Below are positions 24,983-31,919 of a DNA stretch of 31,919 bases, in pieces; position 1 is the first letter of the stretch; each line of letters opens with the position of its first letter. Under the pieces are notes generated by a model. It had not been told where the DNA came from. It did not search any database and saw only the letters and a program-made list of their open reading frames with translations. The DNA lies in NCBI GenBank assembly GCA_012842105.1, contig DUTL01000073.1:1-31919 (forward strand), given 5' to 3'. The DNA comes from Candidatus Fermentithermobacillaceae bacterium (GTDB lineage Bacteria; Bacillota; Sulfobacillia; Fermentithermobacillales; Fermentithermobacillaceae). The translations under genes were made by a program, and so were the position numbers.

Positions 24983-25717
24983 ATGGCTCGAAAACAGGAT
25001 GTGATTTTCAGAGGCAGCAAAGACGGCCTCCAACTTATATTCAATGACAACCAGGATTTCGATATCTTAAAGGAGAAACTCCAGGCTCATTTGCAGAGGG
25101 CTGAGTTGTTTTTTCAAGGCGCTGATGTGGTGCTGGATATCGGAAACCTGAACTTTTCCATCGATCAAATCTTGGCAATTCAAAACATACTTGCCTTTCC
25201 CCATGGGCTGAGGCTCAAGAAGATCATACACGGAAGCCAGGAGCCTTCTGAGAACAGGCGGGTAGTTGCCGAAACTGCCAAGAAGCGGAGGACATTGGAA
25301 CCGGAAACGAGAACCATAGATTACAGGCAAAAAACTGTCGAAAATTGGGCCATGACGCCTAAAGGGCCGGACACTATTCTATACAAGGGAACGTTGAGAT
25401 CGGGCCAGCGCATCACACATGACGGCAATGTAGTAGTGGTAGGGGATATTAACCCCGGTGCTGAGATAAGGGCTGCAGGTGACATAATTGTAATGGGTGC
25501 CCTCAGGGGGCTTGCCCACGCCGGTGCAGGGGGCGCTACCGACGTAGTGATTGTTGCCTTCAAGTTAGAACCGACCCAAATTAGAATCGGGGATGTTATA
25601 GGGCGGCCGCCCGAGGGTGAGCTGGGCGCTCCTAGAGAACCAGAGGTTGCGAGGCTGAAAGACGGGGTAATTTTAGTAGAACCACTAGATGGAAGTCGTT
25701 GGGAGGGAGAACGTTGA
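24983..25717 (+). CDS. minC: Septum site-determining protein MinC
   Basis: A 244-residue FtsZ inhibitor. The N-terminal FtsZ-antagonising domain spans about 1-105. After a charged linker, the C-terminal right-handed beta-helix (about 130-235) carries GTLRSGQRITHDGNVVVVGD, INPGAEIRAAGDIIVMGALR and GLAHAGAGG, which bind MinD. The ATG follows GGAGG at a slightly long distance. It overlaps minD by four bases. It stops Z-ring assembly away from midcell when held at the membrane by MinD. Confidence 0.95.
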   Translation: MARKQDVIFRGSKDGLQLIFNDNQDFDILKEKLQAHLQRAELFFQGADVVLDIGNLNFSIDQILAIQNILAFPHGLRLKKIIHGSQEPSENRRVVAETAKKRRTLEPETRTIDYRQKTVENWAMTPKGPDTILYKGTLRSGQRITHDGNVVVVGDINPGAEIRAAGDIIVMGALRGLAHAGAGGATDVVIVAFKLEPTQIRIGDVIGRPPEGELGAPREPEVARLKDGVILVEPLDGSRWEGER

Positions 25718-26511
25718 GTGAAGCAATAGTGATCACATCTGGAAAGGGAGGCGTCGGGAAGACTACAGCCTGTGCTAACCTGGGAGTGGCCCTGGCATCT
25801 CTGGGGCACAGGGTCGTTCTTGTTGATGCAGATATCGGGCTCAGAAACCTGGATGTAGTAATGGGCCTTGAGAACCGCATAGTGTACGATCTTGTAGACG
25901 TAGTCGAAGGGTTTTGCAGGCTCAGGCAAGCTCTGATAAAAGACAAGAGGCTCGACGGGCTATTCTTGCTACCGGCAGCTCAAACCAAGGACAAGACTTC
26001 AGTAACTCCCGAACAGATGAAACAATTAGTTGACCAGCTAAAAGAGGAACATGATTACATAGTAGTTGATTGCCCGGCAGGTATTGAGCAAGGCTTCAAG
26101 AACGCAGTTGCAGGCGCTGACAGAGCCTTGATAGTAACCACTCCTGAAGTGGCAGCCGTAAGAGATGCTGACAGGATAATAGGGCTCCTTGAAGCTTCCG
26201 GGTTCGAAAATCCGGGGCTGATAGTAAACCGGATTAGGCCCAAAATGGTGGCCAAAGGCGACATGATGGATATACCTGACATAATTGACATTCTGGCCAT
26301 CGATCTTATGGGCGTTGTTCCTGATGATGAGTACATAGTTGTTTCCACAAACCGTGGGGAGCCGGCGGCTTTGGCTGCCGACAGGTCAAAGGCCGGAGAA
26401 GCTTTCATGAACATAGCGCGTCGTGTATTGGGAGAAGAAGTGCCTTTGCTGGACCTTAGCGAACATGAAACATTCTGGCAGAAATTACTGAAATTGATCA
26501 AGATAGAGTAA
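25714..26511 (+). CDS. minD: Septum site-determining ATPase MinD
   Basis: A 265-residue ParA/MinD-family ATPase, the standard length. The deviant Walker A is GKGGVGKTT (10-18, K11 the signature lysine, K16 the P-loop lysine). VDADIGLRNLDVVMGLENR and VDCPAGIEQGF are characteristic, and the C-terminal ETFWQKLLKLIKIE is an amphipathic membrane-targeting helix. I choose TTG 25714, four bases after GGGAGGGAG and overlapping the minC stop as TTGA; an in-frame start at 25699 would cover the ribosome site. It recruits MinC and is released from the membrane by MinE. Confidence 0.97.
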   Translation: MSEAIVITSGKGGVGKTTACANLGVALASLGHRVVLVDADIGLRNLDVVMGLENRIVYDLVDVVEGFCRLRQALIKDKRLDGLFLLPAAQTKDKTSVTPEQMKQLVDQLKEEHDYIVVDCPAGIEQGFKNAVAGADRALIVTTPEVAAVRDADRIIGLLEASGFENPGLIVNRIRPKMVAKGDMMDIPDIIDILAIDLMGVVPDDEYIVVSTNRGEPAALAADRSKAGEAFMNIARRVLGEEVPLLDLSEHETFWQKLLKLIKIE

Positions 26512-26523
26512 GGGGGTATAGGC

Positions 26524-26787
26524 TTGTTTGGATGGTTTAGCAGGAAAGAACAGTCTAAAGATGTAGCCAAAGACAGACTGAAGCTCGTGTTGATGCAAGA
26601 TAGGTTGGCTCTTGCCCCCCACACAATGGAGCAGATGAAAGATGCCGTCATAATGGCAATTTCCAGGTTTGTGGAGATAGATGAGAACGGCCTTGAATTT
26701 GAGTGGAAAGGTAATGAAAGGAAGAAGGCATTGGTTGCCAGCATACCTGTGAGATCTGTAAGGAGGAGGGGAAAAGCCAACGATTGA
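26524..26787 (+). CDS. minE: Cell division topological specificity factor MinE
   Basis: An 87-residue MinE. The N-terminal membrane segment MFGWFSR is followed by the MinD-interacting helix (VAKDRLKLVLMQDRLAL) and a dimerisation domain ending in VASIPVRSVRRRG. It stimulates the MinD ATPase, giving pole-to-pole movement of MinCD. The start is TTG, seven bases after AAGGGGG. MinE is absent from Bacillus but common in Clostridia, which helps place the organism. Confidence 0.95.
   Translation: MFGWFSRKEQSKDVAKDRLKLVLMQDRLALAPHTMEQMKDAVIMAISRFVEIDENGLEFEWKGNERKKALVASIPVRSVRRRGKAND
26761..26771 (+). promoter_or_regulatory. Strong ribosome binding site before rodA
   Basis: AGGAGGAGGGG lies within the last codons of minE, 11 bases before ATT 26783. 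No ATG, GTG or TTG is in frame with rodA between this site and TTG 26840, and the frame closes with TAA at 26759-26761 just upstream. The site fits a rare ATT start, at a slightly long distance. Confidence 0.55.
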
Positions 26788-27922
26788 ACTACCCAGTGTT
26801 AGGATTGAAAGAAGAGCGGTACAACGCATAGACTTCTGGTTGTTATCTGCCGTACTGTTCCTTGAGATTCTATCCCTTCCGCTCATAGACAGTGCAACCC
26901 ATTCAGCCGGCGCACACTATTATCTTAAGAAGCAATTGGTTTTGATAGCAGTGTCCCTGCTGATGATGGGTTTGGGCACTTTTATTGATTACCGCGACCT
27001 GGTCTGGCTATCTCCTTGGATACTGGGCATAAATGTGTTGCTTCTTGTGGCTGTGTTTTTTGTGGGCAGAACTGCAGGCGGCTCTACGAGATGGATTCCA
27101 TTGGGTTTTTTTGACCTGCAGCCGTCAGAACTTTTCAAACTTACCGCAATATTATTTGCGGCTAGAATATTGTGTTCCCGGGACGGGCCGGTTGATTCGA
27201 TTTGGTCCATAATCCTTTTCTATGGATGGTTGGTGATTCCCGCGTTTCTGATTCTCAAACAGCCTGACCTTGGCACTACCCTGGTGATACTTGTCATTGC
27301 CACGGGCATGTTGTATTTTGCGGGCACCTCGGCAAGGTCGATTCTGACGCTGGTTGCGTTAGGCGGTATCATACTAGGGATCCTGTTGTGGCTGTATGTT
27401 TACGCAGGCGTTCCCCTGCCTATTGAAGAACACTGGATTGACCGGCTTGTATCAGGATTTAACCCGGAAAAGGATCCCCTGGGCAAAGGCTACCAGGTGT
27501 TGCAGTCTAAAATCGCTATAGGGTCAGGCACGGTTTGGGGCAAAGGCCTGGGAAAGGGAACCCAGAACAGGCTGGATTTCATACCTCACCAGGAAACAGA
27601 CTTCATCTTCTCAGTTGTCGGAGAAGAACTTGGATTTGTGGGCACAATGATAGTGCTTGGTGTGTATGTGCTTATCCTGTGTCGCTGTTTGATTGCGGCA
27701 TTTACGTCTGCCGACAAAGAAGGAACGTTGATTGCAGGAGGAGTCATGACCATGCTTCTGTTTCAAAGCCTGGTAAACATCGGCATGACAATGGGAATCA
27801 TGCCGGTGACCGGTATACCTCTCCCATTCCTGAGCTATGGTGGAACCGCTTCGGTAGTAAATGCCTTTGCCATCGGGCTTGTACTCAATGTAAGCTGGAA
27901 ACGGCACAAGATTCTATTCTGA
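26783..27922 (+). CDS. rodA: SEDS peptidoglycan glycosyltransferase RodA
   Basis: A 379-residue polytopic membrane protein if begun at ATT 26783 (360 from TTG 26840). It polymerises lipid II into glycan strands and partners PBP2. Ten or so hydrophobic helices are visible, and the SEDS motifs are present: KQPDLGTTLVI, GLGKGTQNRLDFIPHQETDF, FSVVGEELGFVG and PLPFLSYGGTASV. The residues before TTG 26840 (ERRAVQRIDFWLL) look like the usual basic stretch leading into helix 1, so the protein should start earlier than 26840. Either a rare ATT start or a one-base sequence error could explain this. It ends the mre-mrd-min set; an RseC-like gene follows after 48 bases. Confidence 0.93.
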   Translation: MELPSVRIERRAVQRIDFWLLSAVLFLEILSLPLIDSATHSAGAHYYLKKQLVLIAVSLLMMGLGTFIDYRDLVWLSPWILGINVLLLVAVFFVGRTAGGSTRWIPLGFFDLQPSELFKLTAILFAARILCSRDGPVDSIWSIILFYGWLVIPAFLILKQPDLGTTLVILVIATGMLYFAGTSARSILTLVALGGIILGILLWLYVYAGVPLPIEEHWIDRLVSGFNPEKDPLGKGYQVLQSKIAIGSGTVWGKGLGKGTQNRLDFIPHQETDFIFSVVGEELGFVGTMIVLGVYVLILCRCLIAAFTSADKEGTLIAGGVMTMLLFQSLVNIGMTMGIMPVTGIPLPFLSYGGTASVVNAFAIGLVLNVSWKRHKILF

Positions 27923-27970
27923 AAATAGTCAGTTGCTTAAGTTGCGCTCACTGGTTTTGGGGGAAAACAA

Positions 27971-28396
27971 GTGCAGGAAATAGGAACGGTCATTTCGGTT
28001 AAGGACGAATCAGTAATGGTTAGCGTAAGAAGGAAGGATGCTTGCAGGAACTGCGGGCGTTGCGGTGGCCATTTGTCCTTTGGCGGCGATTCCATGATTG
28101 TAGAAGCTGTAAAGGCCGGAAATCCGAAACCAGGTGACCTGGTTGCATTGGAACTTCCGAACGCTGACTACCTGCAGATTTCGTTTCTTGTCTATGTGCT
28201 CCCGTTGCTATCTTGCGCCACAGGATACGCAGGAGGTTGGTTTCTCGGCCGGCTCTTGGGCAACGCTTCTGTATGGGCTGTTGTGTTCGCCGTGGGAGGC
28301 TTGGCAGCTTGTTTTGCATGGCTTAGAAACTATGATGCTTCCTGTACAAAGGCCGGCAGGTACATGCCGGTCGCCAGGCCCTTAGGGGACGATTGA
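27971..28396 (+). CDS. RseC/MucC family membrane redox-associated protein
   Basis: A 141-residue protein with a cytoplasmic N-terminal beta-domain (MQEIGTVISVKDESVMVSV) containing the Cys cluster CRNCGRCGG, then two membrane helices (ISFLVYVLPLLSCATGYAGG and WAVVFAVGGLAACFAWL). This is the RseC family. In Escherichia coli, RseC helps the Rsx (Rnf) complex reduce the [2Fe-2S] regulator SoxR. A role next to the Rnf complex of this organism is plausible but unproven. The start is GTG after GGGGGA. It is convergent with the helicase-partner gene with only six bases between the two stops. Confidence 0.88.
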   Translation: MQEIGTVISVKDESVMVSVRRKDACRNCGRCGGHLSFGGDSMIVEAVKAGNPKPGDLVALELPNADYLQISFLVYVLPLLSCATGYAGGWFLGRLLGNASVWAVVFAVGGLAACFAWLRNYDASCTKAGRYMPVARPLGDD

Positions 28397-28402
28397 CTTA
28401 CA

Positions 28403-29995
28403 TCATATCCGGCCTGCATGTTCTGTGGCAACACGAGGGGCGCTGGGTTTGACTTTAGGCATATAGCCTTCTTCTGAAAGCGCCGTAACCAATGATTCAT
28501 AAGATTCCCTGTCTACCACAAGGTAACGGGGCCCTACCTTCTTCTTGAGATAAGGCTTAATTTTAGGCGACAGCATCAGCTCATCAGCCAGATCCTTAGA
28601 GTCACACTTGAGAAGAATAACGTCTTCAAATTCTATGCGCCCGTATGAGGTTCCCCACTGTGCTATTGAATAGCTTACGTTTTGCGGAAGCGGGCTTTTG
28701 GAATGCTCCTCAAGAAACTGTTCGATTGTTTGAGGAGTGTATCCGTGCAGCATTGCACGGTATACCGAGTTTCTTGACAGTTTATACACTATCATCTGGT
28801 CGACTTTGATGATTTCCGCAAAACCGTCTATTGACCAAAGAATCTTTGGTTCGATGGTACAAGGTACCAGCGCCTCAAAGTTAGATTGAACATAGATATC
28901 AGTGTCAAACTTTTCTTCAGGCCAGGGAGCCGACCCAAAAAGCGCCCTTCCTATTTCCGTTACCCTGACCATTATGTCGTTTCTCGAATGGCAGACTTCC
29001 AGTACTCCCAGGTATTCCAGGATATCTACCAGGTTCTTTTCTACTCGAAGGTTCAATCCGTGAGACGAATGGCTTGTTGACAAAGCGTCCATTTCGGCGA
29101 GAAGGCCTGAGATTGATATGACGGTGTTCGCAGGAGAACTCGCAATTATCCAGAACAGTGTCTGCAGGTCGGAATCTTGAGACATGAAGGTTTGCGTCCA
29201 GTATTCGTAAAGATCCCTCCGCCATCGCGAGTACGGGGTGTCCAGCCACTTGTCGGCTTCAGAGCCTAGCCTAAGAGTGTTATTTCTTTCGTCGCACAGG
29301 CTGTTGGATTTTGCGAAGTATAGCAGGAATGCAAGCCGCGGAGGATACCTGACAGGGAAAAATGATTCGTCAAGGCTCAAGTCATCTTCTTCGATGATAA
29401 CGGCCAATTCGTCCTGGGATTTCTTGAACATTGTGCCGGCCTGGGTAACCCTTACTTCCTCTTTTCGAATATATGACAATAGCAGGCACATATGCCTTAA
29501 GGGAGCTGCAAAGTCGTGCCTGTACCTTGGAGAGAAACGGCCCGGGTCAATGCTTGATGTCTGAAAAATGTCTGTCAAGAAAAATTCTGTAAGCACCTTT
29601 CGCAAGTCTGTGGGCACGAAGTATATCTGCCTGTAACCTTCGCGTCTTGTAAACACAATGCCTCTGGTTATCAAGCCTTCAATTACCTTGAACCCGTTCC
29701 TGCGCCATTTGCGTGAGAGCTGGTTTAGCTTTTGGTGGCACTGCTCAACAATCACTCCGGACCCTCCGCCTGCCAGGGTTATCATGCGCAGCGCGAGGAT
29801 TTCTTCTTCATTAAGGCCATTCATGGCAACAAGGGTATTTGCAGGAATCAGAAGATGAGCTGAAACCAGGGCAGACAGTTCAGACTCGTAATTGGCTGCC
29901 GGTTCAGGGCTGTCTGGCAGAGCAATTCCATAAAAGTAAGCTATGGAATTAAGACGTTCGGTTGGAAGCGCAACAAGAGCGTCTTTTAGGTTCAT
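28403..29995 (-). CDS. Helicase-associated protein, XPB/Ssl2 N-terminal-like domain
   Basis: A 530-residue protein without Walker motifs. It has a helical N-terminal region with winged-helix character (about 1-170: LNEEEILALRMITLAGGGSG, FKVIEGLITRGIVFTRR) and a C-terminal part (about 370-515: DIYVQSNFEALVPCTIEPKI, YKLSRNSVYRAMLHGYTPQ, PRYLVVDRESYESLVTAL) that matches the helicase C-terminal/XPB-Ssl2-N type domain found in proteins encoded beside bacterial XPB. The start ATG 29995 is ten bases after AAGGAG and overlaps the helicase stop by four bases; an in-frame start at 30043 lacks such a site. It probably partners or regulates the XPB helicase. Confidence is high for the association and moderate for the domain name. 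Confidence 0.85.
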   Translation of the reverse strand: MNLKDALVALPTERLNSIAYFYGIALPDSPEPAANYESELSALVSAHLLIPANTLVAMNGLNEEEILALRMITLAGGGSGVIVEQCHQKLNQLSRKWRRNGFKVIEGLITRGIVFTRREGYRQIYFVPTDLRKVLTEFFLTDIFQTSSIDPGRFSPRYRHDFAAPLRHMCLLLSYIRKEEVRVTQAGTMFKKSQDELAVIIEEDDLSLDESFFPVRYPPRLAFLLYFAKSNSLCDERNNTLRLGSEADKWLDTPYSRWRRDLYEYWTQTFMSQDSDLQTLFWIIASSPANTVISISGLLAEMDALSTSHSSHGLNLRVEKNLVDILEYLGVLEVCHSRNDIMVRVTEIGRALFGSAPWPEEKFDTDIYVQSNFEALVPCTIEPKILWSIDGFAEIIKVDQMIVYKLSRNSVYRAMLHGYTPQTIEQFLEEHSKSPLPQNVSYSIAQWGTSYGRIEFEDVILLKCDSKDLADELMLSPKIKPYLKKKVGPRYLVVDRESYESLVTALSEEGYMPKVKPSAPRVATEHAGRI

Positions 29996-31698
29996 GTTGT
30001 GTTTCTCCTTTTCCACTCTCTGAGAAAACTCTGGCTCTCCCAAATGGTATATTTGTATCCTTGCTCAGTCAAAAACAGCTGCCTTTTCTGCGAAAACTCC
30101 TGATCCTTAGTGTTGCGGGTGACCAATGTGTAAAATACAGCACTTTCGCCGTGAGGTTTGGGACGAAGAATCCTGCCCAGGCGCTGTGCTTCTTCCTGGC
30201 GCGATCCGAAGGTTCCCGATACTTGTATTGCCACATTGGCATCAGGAAGATCCACAGCGAAGTTTGCGACCTTGGACACCACAAGCACTCTTACATTGCC
30301 TTCTCTGAATTTATCATACAATTCCTCCCGGACGCTGTTGGGAGTTTGCCCAAAGATCATGGGAGCATTAAGCAGTGTGGATATATGCTCCAGTTGTTCT
30401 ATATACTGGCCCAGAACCAAAACCTGATCACTTGAGTGCCGCTTCACAATATCTTCCACCAGTGAATACTTCTCAGGGTTGGTTGCAGCGATTCTATACT
30501 TGTCTCGTTCCCCGGCTATGTGGTATTCGAGGCGGCCTTCCTGAGAGAACCCGACTCTTATTTCATGGCAATGAGCAGTTGCAATCCAGTTTTGTGCTTC
30601 CAGCTCTTTCCATGGCTTGTCGAACTTCTTGGCGCCAATCAAGCTAAACACGTCGTCTTCACGCCCGTCTTCCCGAACAAGCGTGGCCGTAAGCCCCAAC
30701 CTTCTTCTCGCCTGCAGATCGGCAGTAATCCTAAACACAGGCGCAGGCAAAAGATGCACTTCGTCATAGATTATAAGTCCCCAGTTCTTCTTGTTGAACA
30801 AAGAGAAATGAGGGTATATCTCTTTGGAGGTACCTCGTTTTCTGTAAGTGAGGATTTGGTATGTGGTGACGGTTACAGGGCCGACTTCCTTTTTTTCGCC
30901 GCTGTACTCCTTAACCATTTCTTCACTTAGATTGGACTTATCCAGAATTTCGGTTATCCACTGTCTGAGCGCGACAACGTTGGTTGTAAGAATCAGGGTT
31001 TGAGCGCCAATCTGCTCCATAACCCCAAGCCCTACAATAGTCTTGCCCGCTCCGCATGGAAGCACTACCACTCCGCTTCCGCCCCTCACGCTGCCTCCGG
31101 CCCAAAACGCATCTCTTGCCGCTCTTTGGTACGGCCTAAGGTCAAACGGTTTTCCCTCTGATGTTGTTTGAACAAGGGATATTTCAAGAGGATCGCCGCG
31201 GGTGTAGCCTGCCAGGTCTTCGCAAGGGTAGCCCATCTTGATGAGAATCTGCTTTACGAGCCCACGTGAATATGGTTTTATCATCAACGAGTCTTTCCCG
31301 GCGGTTCCCTCAATGTGTGGAGCCATTTTGTCTGACCGCTTTATCTCCTCCATGATGAACCTGTCAGAAGATGTTAGGACAAAACACTCATCGTCGCGGG
31401 TAAGCCTTATAATGCCGAATTTTGCCATCGTGTCTCTAATGTACACTATGATGTTCTCAGGTAATGGATATCTGGAGTACCTGCCGAGCCCTTCTATCAC
31501 TTCCCCGGAGGTAAATCCGCATGAAGCGGCGTTCCACAACGATAGCACGGATAACCGGTAGGTATGAACGTATTCAGGGCTCTTGACCAAATCCGAGAAC
31601 CGCATGATTACGTCACGGGCGTTTTCATAATCGGGGTTATTGACCTCCAGCAATATTGTGCCATCGCTTTGGATTGTTGCTGGCAGATTCCTTTGCAA
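29992..31698 (-). CDS. XPB/Rad25-type DNA helicase
   Basis: A 568-residue superfamily 2 ATP-dependent 3'-5' helicase of the XPB type. Motifs in order are LRPYQRAARDAFW (Q-like, 187-199), Walker A PCGAGKT (214-220), DEVH box YDEVHLL (311-317), LTATLVREDGRED with the RED motif R342-E343-D344, LVLGQY, VVSKVANFAVDLP and motif VI QEEAQRLGRILRP (501-513). The first 180 residues form the damage-recognition-like and N-terminal part. XPB opens DNA in eukaryotic and archaeal repair; in bacteria it is sporadic. The start is TTG, preceded by AGGAGG seven bases upstream. It is first in a two-gene leftward operon. Confidence 0.95.
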   Translation of the reverse strand: MQRNLPATIQSDGTILLEVNNPDYENARDVIMRFSDLVKSPEYVHTYRLSVLSLWNAASCGFTSGEVIEGLGRYSRYPLPENIIVYIRDTMAKFGIIRLTRDDECFVLTSSDRFIMEEIKRSDKMAPHIEGTAGKDSLMIKPYSRGLVKQILIKMGYPCEDLAGYTRGDPLEISLVQTTSEGKPFDLRPYQRAARDAFWAGGSVRGGSGVVVLPCGAGKTIVGLGVMEQIGAQTLILTTNVVALRQWITEILDKSNLSEEMVKEYSGEKKEVGPVTVTTYQILTYRKRGTSKEIYPHFSLFNKKNWGLIIYDEVHLLPAPVFRITADLQARRRLGLTATLVREDGREDDVFSLIGAKKFDKPWKELEAQNWIATAHCHEIRVGFSQEGRLEYHIAGERDKYRIAATNPEKYSLVEDIVKRHSSDQVLVLGQYIEQLEHISTLLNAPMIFGQTPNSVREELYDKFREGNVRVLVVSKVANFAVDLPDANVAIQVSGTFGSRQEEAQRLGRILRPKPHGESAVFYTLVTRNTKDQEFSQKRQLFLTEQGYKYTIWESQSFLREWKRRNTT

Positions 31699-31827
31699 AG
31701 GCGCTCCTCCTGAAATATGTTTTCCTACCTGGCCTTGTATATAGTTTCTTTGGAAATGGGCATAATTCCGTGGTATTTATTCTACGTTACCGGCCCCGGT
31801 TCCTTCAAACAGGTGGTTTTCAATGTT

Positions 31828-31857
31828 TTGCCCCGCCGCGAGCATATCCGTTATAAT
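31828..31857 (+). promoter_or_regulatory. Rightward promoter near the window end
   Basis: TTGCCC (31828-31833) and a perfect TATAAT (31852-31857) are 18 bases apart, pointing away from the helicase genes. Transcription would start near 31864 and enter the possible gene at 31889. The rest of the 31699-31919 gap shows no other clear element; the leftward helicase promoter is not obvious. Confidence 0.45.
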
Positions 31858-31888
31858 CTAGGTGTTCAAGTATTCCCAATGGGGTGTA

Positions 31889-31919
31889 TTGATTTTGGCA
31901 AAGGTAAACCCGGTAGGGT
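31889..31919 (+). CDS. Possible start of a further gene, cut by window end
   Basis: A TTG codon at 31889 opens a frame reading MILAKVNPVG up to the window edge. A weak GGGG ribosome site lies a few bases before it and the TATAAT promoter about 30 bases before it. Ten residues are too few to recognise a family. Confidence 0.3.
   Translation, partial: MILAKVNPVG

Noticed and set aside
25321..25929. A 202-codon open frame on the minus strand opposite minC and minD
   Set aside because: It spans the junction of two coupled genes on the other strand and shows no domain or start signal.
26055..26780. A 241-codon open frame on the minus strand opposite minD and minE
   Set aside because: It lies wholly opposite two certain genes, has no ribosome site and encodes a low-complexity Ser/Ile-rich product, as expected from the codon bias of the true strand.
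28353..28370. Hairpin CCGGCA/TGCCGG near the end of the RseC-like gene as a terminator
   Set aside because: It lies inside the coding sequence and has no T-tract.

Overview
The window looks like chromosomal core sequence from an anaerobic, Gram-positive-type bacterium of the Clostridia or a nearby Bacillota class. The reasons are an Rnf operon, a maf-radC-mreBCD-mrdA-minCDE-rodA cell-shape and division block that includes minE, a DUF4321-type small membrane protein, a multi-SH3 N-acetylmuramoyl-L-alanine amidase, an Rrf2-controlled minimal Isc operon, and strong Shine-Dalgarno sequences with many TTG and GTG starts. I see no insertion sequence, CRISPR array, tRNA, rRNA or phage gene. No gene-free stretch exceeds 300 bases.

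Layout. (1) 1-4602, rightward: two tandem M42 aminopeptidases (the first cut by the window edge), then tldD and tldE, all overlapping or closely spaced, forming a peptide-degradation operon. (2) 4706-9204, leftward: a secreted cell-wall amidase, then iscR-iscS-iscU behind a promoter whose -10 element is covered by an inverted repeat. (3) 9399-13125, rightward: a TPR protein, a P-loop/Asp23 fusion protein overlapping it, and rpoN (sigma-54). (4) 13334-18944, rightward: rnfC-D-E-A-B followed by apbE. The rnfG gene normally found between D and E is absent, and D and E overlap by four bases. (5) 19030-28396, rightward: DUF4321 protein, maf, radC, mreB, mreC, mreD, mrdA, minC, minD, minE, rodA and an RseC-like protein. 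(6) 28403-31698, leftward: an XPB-type helicase and its helicase-associated partner, overlapping by four bases. At the right edge a rightward promoter and the first codons of a possible further gene are visible.

How the genes work together. Region 5 positions and builds the lateral wall (MreBCD, the RodA glycosyltransferase and PBP2 transpeptidase) and chooses the division plane (MinCDE). Region 4 couples ferredoxin oxidation to NAD reduction and ion pumping, with ApbE attaching FMN to the membrane subunits. Region 2 supplies iron-sulfur clusters, which the cluster-rich RnfB and RnfC need. Region 1 degrades or trims peptides.

The points most worth attention are the Rnf operon without rnfG, the HPr-kinase-like/Asp23 fusion coupled to a TPR gene and rpoN, a likely IscR-type operator, and three genes (iscR, radC, rodA) with good ribosome binding sites whose conserved N-termini can be reached only from CTG, ATA or ATT starts.
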